From Zobellia galactanivorans (GTDB taxonomy: Bacteria; Bacteroidota; Bacteroidia; Flavobacteriales; Flavobacteriaceae), in the NCBI RefSeq assembly GCF_000973105.1, contig NC_015844.1, positions 62,001 through 126,000 of the forward strand: a stretch of 64,000 nucleotides of DNA, read 5' to 3'. Positions within the stretch are counted from its first letter, which is position 1; each line of letters begins with the position of its first letter. Below the pieces are notes generated by a model, which worked only from the letters and a program-made list of their open reading frames with translations, did not search any database and was not told the origin of the DNA. Positions 16,520 through 24,807 of this stretch are shown piece by piece. Position numbers and translations under genes: made by a program.

Positions 16520-18016
16520 TTAAAGTAAAGGTGCCCAAAGCCTACTGAACGACTCTTTCAGTTTACGCACCAGTCCGCGATTGTTCCAGCGCACCAGGTC
16601 AACCTCTTCACACGCTTTCAAATCGTCAAAGAAAACCTCTGTCAGCCGACGGTTGATTTCTTTACTGTAAAGCATGGCGTTTATCTCAAAATTGATCGAG
16701 AAGCTGCGATAATCAAGGTTAGCGGTACCCACTGTAGAGAAGATATCATCTATGACCATAGTCTTTGCGTGTATAAAGCCCTTGTGATAGCGGTAGATTT
16801 TTATTCCCGATTCAAGACAGTATGCGATATACGAATCCGAAGCATATTGTGCCGCCCACGAATCCGACTCGTACGGAATGATGACACGCACATCGAGGCC
16901 ACTCCTTGCCCCTGTAGCCAAGGCCGTTAATATGGCATCGTTAGGCATAAAATAGGGCGAGGTGATATAGATGCGTTCCTTTGCGGAACTAATAGCCGAA
17001 AAAATAGCTTCCATAATATTGGCCCAATCGGTGTCGGGTCCGCTTGCCGCAATCTGCACGGCGACCGGTCTTTCCGTTTGTGGTTTTTCCTTCGGAAAGA
17101 AGGCTTTTTCAATTTCGATCTCATTGTTCGAGGCAAAATTCCAATTCAACAAAAAAGACGATTGTAGCGAGCCTACCGCCCCGCCCCTCAGCCTTAAATG
17201 GGTATCACGCCAGTACCTTGGGTTGTCATACGAATTGTCATATCGCTGCGCCATATTGATTCCCCCTACATAACCTATTATTCCATCTATGACAACTATT
17301 TTCCGATGGTCCCTATAATTTAGCTTTCCCGTGGAGTTCGAAAACAGAACCGGCATAAAAGCGTAGTGCTCCACCCCCGCCTTGGTCATTTTCCGTTTCA
17401 TACTATTGGCAATATTGCTTCCCACATCGTCGTACACCAGCCTTACCTTTACGCCCTCACGGGCCTTATCCATAAGGATATTCATGATTTCATTTCCCAA
17501 AGCATCGGAAAACAACACAAAATATTCCATATGAATACACACGCTTGCATTCCGCAAATCGTCTCGCAACCGCTTGAACTTTTCTTCCCCATTGATCAAC
17601 AGCTCTACATCATTGTCAAAGGTCAGAACCGCTTTTTGATTGTTTTTAAGAAGCTTATAGACCTTAAAGATTCCCTCGCCATAGGTTTCCTCAAAATCGT
17701 CACGCTCCTCTTGGTCCAATTTAAAATTGGCCCGCCAATCTTTGATCCGCTCATTGTCGAGAAAGTATTTTTTTTCGAAAATTTTAGATTTCCTATAGTC
17801 TTGCCCGAATAAGTAATAAACCACCAAACCCAAAAAAGGGAGTACGGCAAGGGCGAACAAGAATGACAGGGTCTTAACGGGATTCTTGTTCTTTAAAAGA
17901 ATAAAAAAAGAAAGGGCAATGACGAGGATGTAGTTGACCGCCAAAAGCACCAACCATAAGTTCTTATGAATAAAAGTAAGGATAGAATCCATCAATTTGA
18001 ATACGGCCCGAATCAT
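16520..18016 (-). CDS. cls: cardiolipin synthase (phospholipase D superfamily)
   Basis: A protein of 498 residues from the ATG at 18016; a TTG one codon earlier and an ATG at 17992 are alternatives. Two membrane segments at the N-terminus (about residues 15-33 and 44-66) precede two PLD domains. Their HKD motifs read HRKIVVIDG (about 237) and HAKTMVIDD (about 419), each with the following Gly- or Asn-rich stretch. The enzyme class condenses two phosphatidylglycerol molecules to cardiolipin and glycerol at the inner membrane. PLD-type Cls enzymes also use other alcohols, so the exact lipid is inferred. The lytic transglycosylase gene lies about 100 bases upstream on the same strand. Confidence 0.88.
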   Translation of the reverse strand: MIRAVFKLMDSILTFIHKNLWLVLLAVNYILVIALSFFILLKNKNPVKTLSFLFALAVLPFLGLVVYYLFGQDYRKSKIFEKKYFLDNERIKDWRANFKLDQEERDDFEETYGEGIFKVYKLLKNNQKAVLTFDNDVELLINGEEKFKRLRDDLRNASVCIHMEYFVLFSDALGNEIMNILMDKAREGVKVRLVYDDVGSNIANSMKRKMTKAGVEHYAFMPVLFSNSTGKLNYRDHRKIVVIDGIIGYVGGINMAQRYDNSYDNPRYWRDTHLRLRGGAVGSLQSSFLLNWNFASNNEIEIEKAFFPKEKPQTERPVAVQIAASGPDTDWANIMEAIFSAISSAKERIYITSPYFMPNDAILTALATGARSGLDVRVIIPYESDSWAAQYASDSYIAYCLESGIKIYRYHKGFIHAKTMVIDDIFSTVGTANLDYRSFSINFEINAMLYSKEINRRLTEVFFDDLKACEEVDLVRWNNRGLVRKLKESFSRLWAPLL

Positions 18017-18114
18017 CAAGACGATCCGGGCCCGTTATTCTATAAAGATGGCTCAAATTATGCAATAAAACGGTCTCTAATCCAATTTAAGATAACCGCA
18101 TCGAAGATGTTTGG

Positions 18115-19080
18115 CTACTTACCTACCCTATAATACCCTTTGTTCGGTATTTCTATAGTGTATTTTTTGCGCGAACTATTGTTCAAATGCGCTTCTCTAA
18201 GCCAAGGATTGTGTCTCTTTAAAATTTTGTAGTTGATTTCGTATTGCTGCGCAAAATCGGCAAAACTCAATACAGGCTCATCGATTTCAACTTTGAAGGT
18301 CGGAACGGGCTTGTACATATCTTCCTCGTCTATATCGAAGCCGTATTTCTCAGGATGGCTCAATATTTCCTTTATGGCCATAATACGGAACACGTATCTT
18401 CCCGTCTCCTGCCCCAGTAACAAATCGTAATAATCGCTTACCTGCTGAATACCCAAGTATTTGTTTATAGCACCGGCACCAGCGTTATACGAAGCCGCAG
18501 TCAAGGTCCAACTGCCGTACTTGTTGTAATGTCTTTTTAAGTAGGCACAAGCCACTTCTGTAGCTTTTTCGAGGTTATAACGTTCGTCTACGTTACTGTT
18601 CACCTCTAGGCCGTATTCCCTTCCTGTAGCCTTCATAATCTGCCAAAAACCGGCCGCACCGGCATGTGACACCACATTTTGCAATCCGCTTTCGGCAACC
18701 GCCAAATATTTAAAATCGTCGGGGATTCCGTTTTTTGCCAAAATAGGCTCGATTATCGGAAAATATTTGTTCGCCCTTTTGATCAACAGTACGGCATTCG
18801 ACTGCCAATAGGTGTTTACCAAAAACTCACGGTCGACACGCTCCATGATCTCAGGGTCTTCCTGAGGCACCATTTCACCTGCAAAGTTCAAGTCTTCAGG
18901 AATATCTATGGCCGAAATTCGATACGATTCCGCAACGTTCTTATCGTTTACTTCAATCTCGTTTTCGCTTACATCGGCATCTCCCTTACTCGGTTCTACA
19001 TTATTTTGTACGGCAAATATCAAAGTACTCACGACAAAAAAGACGCCCAAGAGCATCAATACATTCTTTAAAATCTTCAT
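18115..19080 (-). CDS. membrane-anchored lytic transglycosylase (SLT, MltD-like)
   Basis: A 321-residue protein with an N-terminal membrane segment (about residues 7-24), a spacer, and an SLT domain (about 105-240). The catalytic Glu is seen in YLAVAESGLQN (Glu 130), followed by GAAGFWQIMKATGREYGL and ASYNAGAGAINKYL, the three classic SLT blocks. The last 60 residues (SFADFAQQYEINYKILKRHN) look like a degenerate LysM peptidoglycan-binding module. It cleaves glycan strands to 1,6-anhydro-MurNAc ends. A TAACTTTG box lies just upstream (19111-19104 on the minus strand) without a clear -33 partner. Confidence 0.9.
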   Translation of the reverse strand: MKILKNVLMLLGVFFVVSTLIFAVQNNVEPSKGDADVSENEIEVNDKNVAESYRISAIDIPEDLNFAGEMVPQEDPEIMERVDREFLVNTYWQSNAVLLIKRANKYFPIIEPILAKNGIPDDFKYLAVAESGLQNVVSHAGAAGFWQIMKATGREYGLEVNSNVDERYNLEKATEVACAYLKRHYNKYGSWTLTAASYNAGAGAINKYLGIQQVSDYYDLLLGQETGRYVFRIMAIKEILSHPEKYGFDIDEEDMYKPVPTFKVEIDEPVLSFADFAQQYEINYKILKRHNPWLREAHLNNSSRKKYTIEIPNKGYYRVGK

Positions 19081-19271
19081 TTTTTGGTATTGTTCGGTTT
19101 ATTCAAAGTTAGTAAACTCTTTTTGAATTTTTCTACCTCGGCCCCTTACTTATTGAGGTTTAACTTTTACTTTGCCATAATCCCACTAAAAGGCAGAGAT
19201 CACAACAAGGCTTACGATTAAATTCACATGGGGGGTCTTCAGATAGAGATGAATCTAATACTACAACTCGT

Positions 19272-19934
19272 TTATTCCAAAATAATTGTGGGCAGATGCT
19301 CATTAAACCACCGAGCCCTGTGAATGATCATCGTATGCGTGCCACTTTTTACGGTAATACAATGCTTTATTTTTTCAATAGGAAAAACAGCATCTTTATC
19401 ACCATGAATATGAACGAGGTTAGGTATGGGCTCGACCGGTTTCCAATTGACGATTTGATCAATAGACCAGTCGATATAATATTTGTCACGAATGGAAAGG
19501 TATTCTTCATAGAGCGCCAACCGCTTGGTTACCGTCTCCCCGAAAGCGTACTTCGCCAGAAGCTCAATATTGTTGACAAGTCCTGTGGGCAAAAGTTTAT
19601 GCACCTTTGTATACTTAGCGAATATCATGCGCTTCGGCAGCTCTGAGGCCTCTTTTACACTTGATACCAACACAACCTTCCTAAAGGATTTGAACCGTGC
19701 CATTTCTTGTGCGAGCATCCCCCCAAAAGATACACCGACCAAAACCGCATTATCATGAAGCACATATTCGTTCATTTTTTTGGCATAGTCGGAAAGTGAC
19801 ATATCCCGTTCGGGTACGAACCATTCAAGCAGATGTTGCTCAAAGATATCTTCAGGTAAGCGGATATGCTTAAAAATGGAAGGGTTAGCCGCCATTCCCG
19901 GCATAAAATAGACATGAACCTTAGTACTGCGCAT
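19272..19934 (-). CDS. alpha/beta hydrolase, substrate unknown
   Basis: A 220-residue cytoplasmic protein with the nucleophile elbow GVSFGG (Ser 69), a candidate acid in HIHGDKDAVFP (Asp 179 or 181) and a candidate base in SGTHTMI (His 200), in the expected order for an alpha/beta hydrolase. The oxyanion region reads YFMPGMAANPSIF near the N-terminus. No lid-type signature points to a substrate. It is divergent from the small GNAT-like gene across about 170 bases and does not appear to be in an operon. Confidence 0.8.
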   Translation of the reverse strand: MRSTKVHVYFMPGMAANPSIFKHIRLPEDIFEQHLLEWFVPERDMSLSDYAKKMNEYVLHDNAVLVGVSFGGMLAQEMARFKSFRKVVLVSSVKEASELPKRMIFAKYTKVHKLLPTGLVNNIELLAKYAFGETVTKRLALYEEYLSIRDKYYIDWSIDQIVNWKPVEPIPNLVHIHGDKDAVFPIEKIKHCITVKSGTHTMIIHRARWFNEHLPTIILE

Positions 19935-20103
19935 TTTGAATAAGCATAGGAATTGTTAGGAAATTAACATTTTTTTCACTACTTTTGCTGTCGACTTTGG
20001 GGTTAATCCATAGTTTATACAAATCTGAGCAAAAGTATACAAAATTGCGATTTGAGAACACCGTAATTTTCTTACCTCTTGCCGTCATCTAAAATCAAAC
20101 TAT

Positions 20104-20397
20104 ATGAATGAAGTAGAAATTATTGACAACAGTTTCTTGCGCCAATTCGAAACCAAGGTTGAAGGTCATTTAGCCAAGATCGAATATTCTTCGCAAGAAC
20201 GCAAAGTATTTCTAACAAAATTAGTAGTGCCTGAAGAAATCACTAAAGAAGGTTTCAAAGAAGATTTTATCAAATCCGTTCTTCACCACATTCAAGAGCA
20301 AAATCAGAGAGTGGTTCCTACAAGTCCTCAAATTGCCGGTTTCTTACGTAAAAACAGACAATATAAAGAGATGTTACCTGTAGGTATTAGAATCTAA
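20104..20397 (+). CDS. small GNAT-fold protein (COG2388/YjdJ-like), degenerate CoA loop
   Basis: A 97-residue protein resembling the short GNAT family of YjdJ type: a strand with HLAKIEYS, the strand FLTKLVVPEEI, a helix, then VVPTSPQIAGFLRKNRQYKEM, which corresponds to the usual KVxPxCPxVxxFixxHxEY stretch. In active relatives the VPxExRGKGIA loop binds acetyl-CoA; here it reads VVPEEITKEGFKED, so the Gly-rich pyrophosphate loop is missing. It may bind a different ligand or be non-catalytic. A terminator follows at 20425-20452. Confidence 0.65.
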   Translation: MNEVEIIDNSFLRQFETKVEGHLAKIEYSSQERKVFLTKLVVPEEITKEGFKEDFIKSVLHHIQEQNQRVVPTSPQIAGFLRKNRQYKEMLPVGIRI

Positions 20398-20424
20398 TCG
20401 AATTTCAGAGTTTTTTTGAAGATG

Positions 20425-20452
20425 AATCCCGCACGAAGCGGGATTTTTTTTG
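20425..20452 (+). terminator. intrinsic terminator
   Basis: AATCCCGC (20425-20432) and GCGGGATT (20438-20445) form a perfect stem with a five-base loop, followed by a T run. It ends the GNAT-like transcript and lies next to the end of the convergent mtaB gene. Confidence 0.9.
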
Positions 20453-20455
20453 CCC

Positions 20456-21784
20456 TTATACTTCCGCTGTACTTTTAGCGAACTCAAAACGCACCAGGCC
20501 ATCGGTATCTATATCGGTCAAGACTACCTCGTGAAGGGTATTTACCAATTCTGGGTTCCACGGCGATTTTACCTTGACGTAGTTGGCCGTAAAACCATGA
20601 ATGTATCCTTCTTTGTTCTCTCCTTCGAACAATACCTGATGCGTGCGCCCCAACTGACTTTCATAAAAAGCCCTTCGTTTCTTAACCGAAAGTCCACGTA
20701 ACATCTTACTACGCTTGTTCCTTACCTGTTTCGGTACAACGCCGGCCATATCGGCCGCAGCCGTATTATCGCGTTCGGAATAGGTAAAAACGTGCAAATA
20801 CGATATATCCAGCTCGTTCAGAAAATGGTAAGTTTCAAGAAAGTGTTCGTCGGTTTCCCCCGGAAACCCGACAATAACATCGACACCGATACACGCATGC
20901 GGCATAACCTCCTTGATCTTTCTGACCCTATCTACATATAGGTCGCTCATATACCTGCGGCGCATCAGCTTTAAAATAGCATCGCTCCCACTTTGTAAGG
21001 GAATATGAAAATGAGGCACGAAGGAGTCGCTCTGCGATACAAAGTCTATAGTTTCATTCTTTAGCAGGTTCGGCTCAATAGAGGATATTCGCAAACGATG
21101 TATGCCCTCTACCCTATCCAAGGCCTTTACCAAGTCTAAAAACGTATGCTCATGCTTCTTGTTACCAAACTCCCCTTTACCGTAGTCTCCGATATTCACG
21201 CCGGTCAGTACAATTTCCTTAATGCCTTTTGCCGATATTTCAGCCGCATTGTCCAAGACGTTCTGCAAGGTATCGCTTCTAGAGATGCCCCTAGCCAAGG
21301 GAATCGTGCAATAGGTACACTTATAGTCACATCCGTCCTGTACCTTTAAAAAAGCACGTGTACGGTCTCCGATAGCATAGCTACCCACATAAAAATCGGC
21401 TTCGTGGATCTCACAGGAGTGCACTTCGCCAAAATCGTTTTTGGTAAGGTCGTTGATATAGTCGGTAATCTTAAATTTTTCGGTAGCCCCCAACACCAAG
21501 TCCACACCATCTACAGCGGCCAATTCTTCCGGTTTCAACTGCGCATAGCAGCCGATAGCCGCCACAAAGGCATCAGGGTTTACTTTCTGGGCCTGTTTTA
21601 CAATGGTCTTGAACCTTTTGTCCGCGTTTTCAGTCACCGAACACGTATTAATCACATACATATCGGCCGATTCGGCAAAATCTACACGTTCGAAACCCTC
21701 ATCCTGAAATCCTCTGGCAATGGTTGAAGTTTCGGAAAAATTGAGTTTACAGCCCAATGTATAAAAAGCAACTTTCTTTTTCAT
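20456..21784 (-). CDS. mtaB: tRNA t6A37 methylthiotransferase MtaB
   Basis: The ATG at 21784 gives a 442-residue protein starting MKKKVAFYTLGCKLNFSE; an in-frame TTG ten codons upstream would only add a charged, unconserved tail. Parts: UPF0004 domain with conserved Cys (TLGCKLN, INTCSVTENADKR, AAIGCYAQ) for one Fe-S cluster; radical SAM domain with CDYKCTYCTIPLARG holding the CxxxCxxC cluster; C-terminal TRAM domain. The enzyme adds a methylthio group to t6A37 in tRNAs that read ANN codons. A TATATTTG box (21843-21836, minus) could serve as its -7 element. Confidence 0.94.
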   Translation of the reverse strand: MKKKVAFYTLGCKLNFSETSTIARGFQDEGFERVDFAESADMYVINTCSVTENADKRFKTIVKQAQKVNPDAFVAAIGCYAQLKPEELAAVDGVDLVLGATEKFKITDYINDLTKNDFGEVHSCEIHEADFYVGSYAIGDRTRAFLKVQDGCDYKCTYCTIPLARGISRSDTLQNVLDNAAEISAKGIKEIVLTGVNIGDYGKGEFGNKKHEHTFLDLVKALDRVEGIHRLRISSIEPNLLKNETIDFVSQSDSFVPHFHIPLQSGSDAILKLMRRRYMSDLYVDRVRKIKEVMPHACIGVDVIVGFPGETDEHFLETYHFLNELDISYLHVFTYSERDNTAAADMAGVVPKQVRNKRSKMLRGLSVKKRRAFYESQLGRTHQVLFEGENKEGYIHGFTANYVKVKSPWNPELVNTLHEVVLTDIDTDGLVRFEFAKSTAEV

Positions 21785-21850
21785 ACCCTTTTCCCTTTCT
21801 GCATTCGTATTCAATTGACGCTTTTTTTAAGGTCACAAATATACAAACTT

Positions 21851-21887
21851 GAAGCGACCCTGTAACATTCGCTAAAGAGGTCGCTTC
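21851..21887 (-). terminator. stem-loop between the GlmU-like gene and mtaB
   Basis: GAAGCGACC (21851-21859) and GGTCGCTTC (21879-21887) form a perfect nine-base stem with a 19-base loop, 39 bases after the stop of the GlmU-like gene on the minus strand. There is no T tract, so it may be a weak terminator or an RNA-processing structure in front of mtaB. Confidence 0.4.
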
Positions 21888-21925
21888 CTTCCCCTTTTAA
21901 AAGACACTTATCTTGAAGATTCAAA

Positions 21926-23101
21926 TTAATAGTTACGCCATTTTTTAGTCAACTCAAAGACGTGCTCCAAAATACGGGCCTCCTTATCATCGAACTCCAC
22001 ATTTCTTCTCGCCATCATCACTTTGGCCGCATCGAAAGCTTTGGTCGTACTATAGGTAGAAAAGCCCGAAGCCCCGCCCCAACTGAAACTTGGCACAAAA
22101 TTACGAGGAAATCCTGGTACGTAAATATTACAGTTCACCCCGATTACCGTACCGGTATTGAACATTGTGTTTATGGCCGTTTTACTATGATCCCCCATCA
22201 TCAGGCCGCAAAATTGCAATCCGGTCTGTTCAAAACTTTCAGAGGCGTAATTCCATAAACGGACCTTAGCGTAATTGTTCTTAAGGTTCGAGTTGTTCGA
22301 ATCGGCTCCAATATTACACCACTCCCCCAATACCGCATTACCCAAATAACCCTCATGGCCCTTACTTGAGTAGCCAAAAATTACCGAGTTGCTGATTTCG
22401 CCGCACACCTTTCCGTACGGGCCTATTGTTGTTGCACCATAAATCTTGGCCCCCATTTTCACCACGGCATTATTGCACAGTGCAAAAGCACCCCGAATCA
22501 AATTACCTTCCCACACCTGTGAATCTTTACCCAAATAAATGGGGCCGTCCGTGGCATTTAAAATACTGTGCTCTACCTGTGCCCCTTCCTCCATAAAGAT
22601 ACGCTCTGGGTGAATCAGGGTATTGCTCTTCGGTATAGGTGCACTTTTTCTTCCTGCGGTAATCAAATCAAAATCGGCCTGCAGGGCTTCCCCGTTTTTC
22701 GAGAAGATATCCCAGGTATTTACCACCTGTATGACATCATCTTCAAAATCGATATGCCGGTACGACGCAAAATCTACCTCTTCCTGTGTTTCCTTGGTAA
22801 AAAAAGCTATGACTTCCTCCCCTTTAAAAATAGCCTCGTTCTCCTTTAGGTCTTGAATCAGGCCGACCAACTTTTCATTGGGAAGAAAAGAGGCATTGAT
22901 CAATACGTTCTCTTCCATCTCGACCATCGGATACTTTTCCGATAGATACTCTTCGGTAATCGTGGTAGTGGTATTGCCAAGATACTTTTCCCATTTTTCA
23001 CGTATGGTCAATATTCCTATCCGTATATCGGCAACCGGCCTTGTAAAAGTAAACGGCAGCAGGTTTTCCCTTACCCTACCATCAAAAAGTATATAGTTCA
23101 T
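21926..23101 (-). CDS. GlmU-like putative sugar nucleotidyltransferase
   Basis: A 391-residue protein of the Bacteroidota GlmU-related group. The N-terminal part starts MNYILFDGRVRENLLPFTFT, with TRPVADIRIGILTIREKWE following, a conserved opening of this group that lacks the usual LAAGxGTRM loop of nucleotidyltransferases. The C-terminal half is a left-handed beta-helix with hexapeptide-like repeats (GPIYLGKDSQVWEGNLIRG, VKMGAKIYGATTIGPYGKVC). It may transfer or acylate a sugar nucleotide for envelope glycan synthesis; that is inferred from fold only. It is followed by mtaB and preceded by rpmE2, each with its own signals. Confidence 0.82.
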   Translation of the reverse strand: MNYILFDGRVRENLLPFTFTRPVADIRIGILTIREKWEKYLGNTTTTITEEYLSEKYPMVEMEENVLINASFLPNEKLVGLIQDLKENEAIFKGEEVIAFFTKETQEEVDFASYRHIDFEDDVIQVVNTWDIFSKNGEALQADFDLITAGRKSAPIPKSNTLIHPERIFMEEGAQVEHSILNATDGPIYLGKDSQVWEGNLIRGAFALCNNAVVKMGAKIYGATTIGPYGKVCGEISNSVIFGYSSKGHEGYLGNAVLGEWCNIGADSNNSNLKNNYAKVRLWNYASESFEQTGLQFCGLMMGDHSKTAINTMFNTGTVIGVNCNIYVPGFPRNFVPSFSWGGASGFSTYSTTKAFDAAKVMMARRNVEFDDKEARILEHVFELTKKWRNY

Positions 23102-23148
23102 TGCTGGTTATTTTTCTGCAAAAATAGACATTCTGTTTCTCTCGTCAG

Positions 23149-23174
23149 ATAGACCACAATTGTAATTGGTCTAT
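23149..23174. repeat. perfect inverted repeat upstream of the GlmU-like gene
   Basis: ATAGACCA (23149-23156) and TGGTCTAT (23167-23174) are separated by ten bases. The element lies upstream of a TATTTTTG box (23126-23119, minus) that may be the -7 element of the GlmU-like gene, so it could be an operator. No regulator is identified. Confidence 0.35.
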
Positions 23175-23183
23175 GCTATAAAC

Positions 23184-23212
23184 AAAAAAAGCCTCCGACA
23201 ATTGTGGAGGCT
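23184..23212 (-). terminator. rpmE2 intrinsic terminator
   Basis: AGCCTCC (23190-23196) pairs with GGAGGCT (23206-23212), with further pairing inside the loop. Read leftward, the stem runs into a seven-base T tract. It starts 27 bases after the rpmE2 stop. Confidence 0.85.
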
Positions 23213-23238
23213 CTTCTAAAAATATCGTGTACAAGAAA

Positions 23239-23535
23239 TTACTTTTCTTCTTTATCAGCTTTTTCTTCTTTGGCTGCAGCAGGTTTCTTCTTGAACTTCT
23301 CGTATTTACTTTTGAACTTATCAATACGTCCGGCAGTATCCAAGAATTTAGCCTTACCAGTATAGAAAGGGTGAGATGTTCTAGAGATTTCCAATTTTAC
23401 CAAAGGGTATTCAACACCGTCAACTTCTAATGTTTCTTTGGTGTTTGCGGTAGATTTAGTCAAAAAAACCTCGTCATTTGACATGTCTTTAAAAGCGACT
23501 AATCTATAATTTTCTGGGTGTATTCCTTTTTTCAT
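23239..23535 (-). CDS. rpmE2: 50S ribosomal protein L31, type B
   Basis: Read from the ATG at 23535, this is a 98-residue protein starting [20 protein letters not shown], with the conserved [20 protein letters not shown] block and a Lys/Glu/Ala-rich tail. An in-frame start ten codons upstream adds no conserved residues. The zinc-binding CxxC pairs of type A L31 are absent, so this is the zinc-independent (type B) form that is usual as the only L31 in Bacteroidota. It has its own consensus promoter and terminator. Confidence 0.95.
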   Translation of the reverse strand: MKKGIHPENYRLVAFKDMSNDEVFLTKSTANTKETLEVDGVEYPLVKLEISRTSHPFYTGKAKFLDTAGRIDKFKSKYEKFKKKPAAAKEEKADKEEK

Positions 23536-23586
23536 TCTAATTAAAATTTTACGCACCCATTCCAACAGGCACTCATTTTAAGGCTG

Positions 23587-23616
23587 CAAATTTAATTAAT
23601 TTTCCTTAATCTACAA
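23587..23616 (-). promoter_or_regulatory. rpmE2 promoter
   Basis: On the minus strand TTG (23616-23614), a 19-base spacer and TAAATTTG (23594-23587) match the Bacteroidota promoter consensus. The start codon lies 52 bases downstream of the -7 box. Confidence 0.65.
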
Positions 23617-23639
23617 TCTTATTACTAAAAAAAGAACCA

Positions 23640-23835
23640 ATTAGTACCCGAAAAAAAATTAAGCCCTCCAAATAAAGGCGTGCCGGCCTTTGCGACAACA
23701 AAAAGAGCGGCGTGTACGGGTTTATGCCCAACCGTTTTGCAACCGTTCCGTTTCCGAACCCCAAAACACCAATAAACCTTGGCCGAAGATGCCTCCACCC
23801 CAGACAAACAACCGATAGGGCTTTAAACCTCCGCT
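23640..23835. other. non-coding, GC-richer intergenic segment
   Basis: Between the rpmE2 promoter and the end of the small lipoprotein gene. It is visibly richer in G and C than the flanking intergenic DNA and has no open frame with a recognisable protein; a 60-codon frame on the minus strand has low-complexity ends and no motif. I see no tRNA-like fold. Confidence 0.4.
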
Positions 23836-24213
23836 TTAGTCACAATCATAGGTGAGAACCACATCCGTTTCCATTTCCAATATCAGCCTCTCAAAAATAT
23901 TGTTGATATCAAATTTTTCCTTATCTGAACATTGGGAAAAATACGGACCATTAAACTCTTCTTCCTTTTCCTCGTAGGTAACCAAGTACTCCTGGGCAAT
24001 TTCCCTCTGTTCCTGGCATTGTTCCAATGTATAAAAAGTACCATCGGGGTTTCTTACTTCCGCAATTTCCGCATAATAAGCCTCTTCCGTTTCTTCAAGA
24101 TATCTCATCATGGCCGCCGCACAATTCGACACTTCGTCTTCTTTTTCATCATCTTCGATACACCCCATATTTAGAATTATCAATAGTAATGGGAACAACA
24201 ATCTCGTTTTCAT
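23836..24213 (-). CDS. small lipoprotein, function unknown
   Basis: A 125-residue protein with a lipoprotein signal (MKTRLLFPLLLIILNMGC, Cys 18 as lipidation site) followed by an acidic linker (IEDDEKEDEVSN), which is common in flavobacterial surface lipoproteins. The rest is helical and acidic, with four more cysteines (SNCAA, EQCQEQ, SQCSD and the C-terminal YDCD) that could form two disulfides outside the cytoplasm. I do not recognise a family. It stands alone, with a gap of about 600 bases upstream. Confidence 0.72.
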   Translation of the reverse strand: MKTRLLFPLLLIILNMGCIEDDEKEDEVSNCAAAMMRYLEETEEAYYAEIAEVRNPDGTFYTLEQCQEQREIAQEYLVTYEEKEEEFNGPYFSQCSDKEKFDINNIFERLILEMETDVVLTYDCD

Positions 24214-24309
24214 TTTTTAGAATTTATAACATTAGTACTTATTTGAACTCTTACTCATTTTTCTTCTACCCATGCCATATAAAAACAGACCGTTACCTCT
24301 TTTCAAACT

Positions 24310-24545
24310 CCCTTTGGCCTTATCAGGTCGGTTCGGCGACATCCCAAACCTTGGCACGCCTATCGCCGGCCCTATGGCGCCTCGTTAAAGCATCCGTCCG
24401 CATAGGTATTACCTGCCGTCCCGACCTCATCCAAAAGAGACGGTTCGGGCAGCATGGCCGACAGAACGATTATGGTGAAGTGACGCCCATAAAAGAGCCC
24501 TTCACGAAATTCGGCACCATTTTACCCTATCTAGGGCTATAGAAT
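24310..24545. other. GC-rich segment without recognisable gene in a 594-base gap
   Basis: The gap 24214-24807 contains a block clearly richer in G and C than either flank. A plus-strand open frame through it (24027-24542) runs antisense into the lipoprotein gene and looks spurious: no motif, abundant Arg, Ser and Phe. The block has short repeats: CGGTTCGG occurs at 24329-24336 and 24441-24448, and AGGTCGG (24325-24331) can pair with CCGACCT (24421-24427). On the minus strand the reading is broken by stops. It may be a dispersed repeat, a decayed gene or a structured RNA. The remaining 24546-24807 is AT-rich leader for the DUF4199 gene with a lone TATCTTTG box at 24635-24642. Confidence 0.4.
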
Positions 24546-24807
24546 AACACATTGAAGATTTACGGTCGGGGGAACCGTTGAAGAAAATCCCCATTTTGTT
24601 TACGGAATAGAAGGAACATTTTCTTTTTCTATCCTATCTTTGTCGAGCAAAACACATAAACAATTGTTTTTAAGACGGTTACGGCTTACGATAAAAATAC
24701 ATAAAAACCTAGATTTCAATCCAAATTAAGATTTTAATCACCCACAATGTAACAAAAAGATGGTTTAAATCACATATATAACCGTACAACAACCTAAATA
24801 CACTAAA

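Noticed and set aside
24027-24542. A 171-codon open frame on the plus strand
   Set aside because: It runs antisense through the lipoprotein gene, has no motif and an odd composition. The lipoprotein on the other strand has a clear signal and acidic linker.
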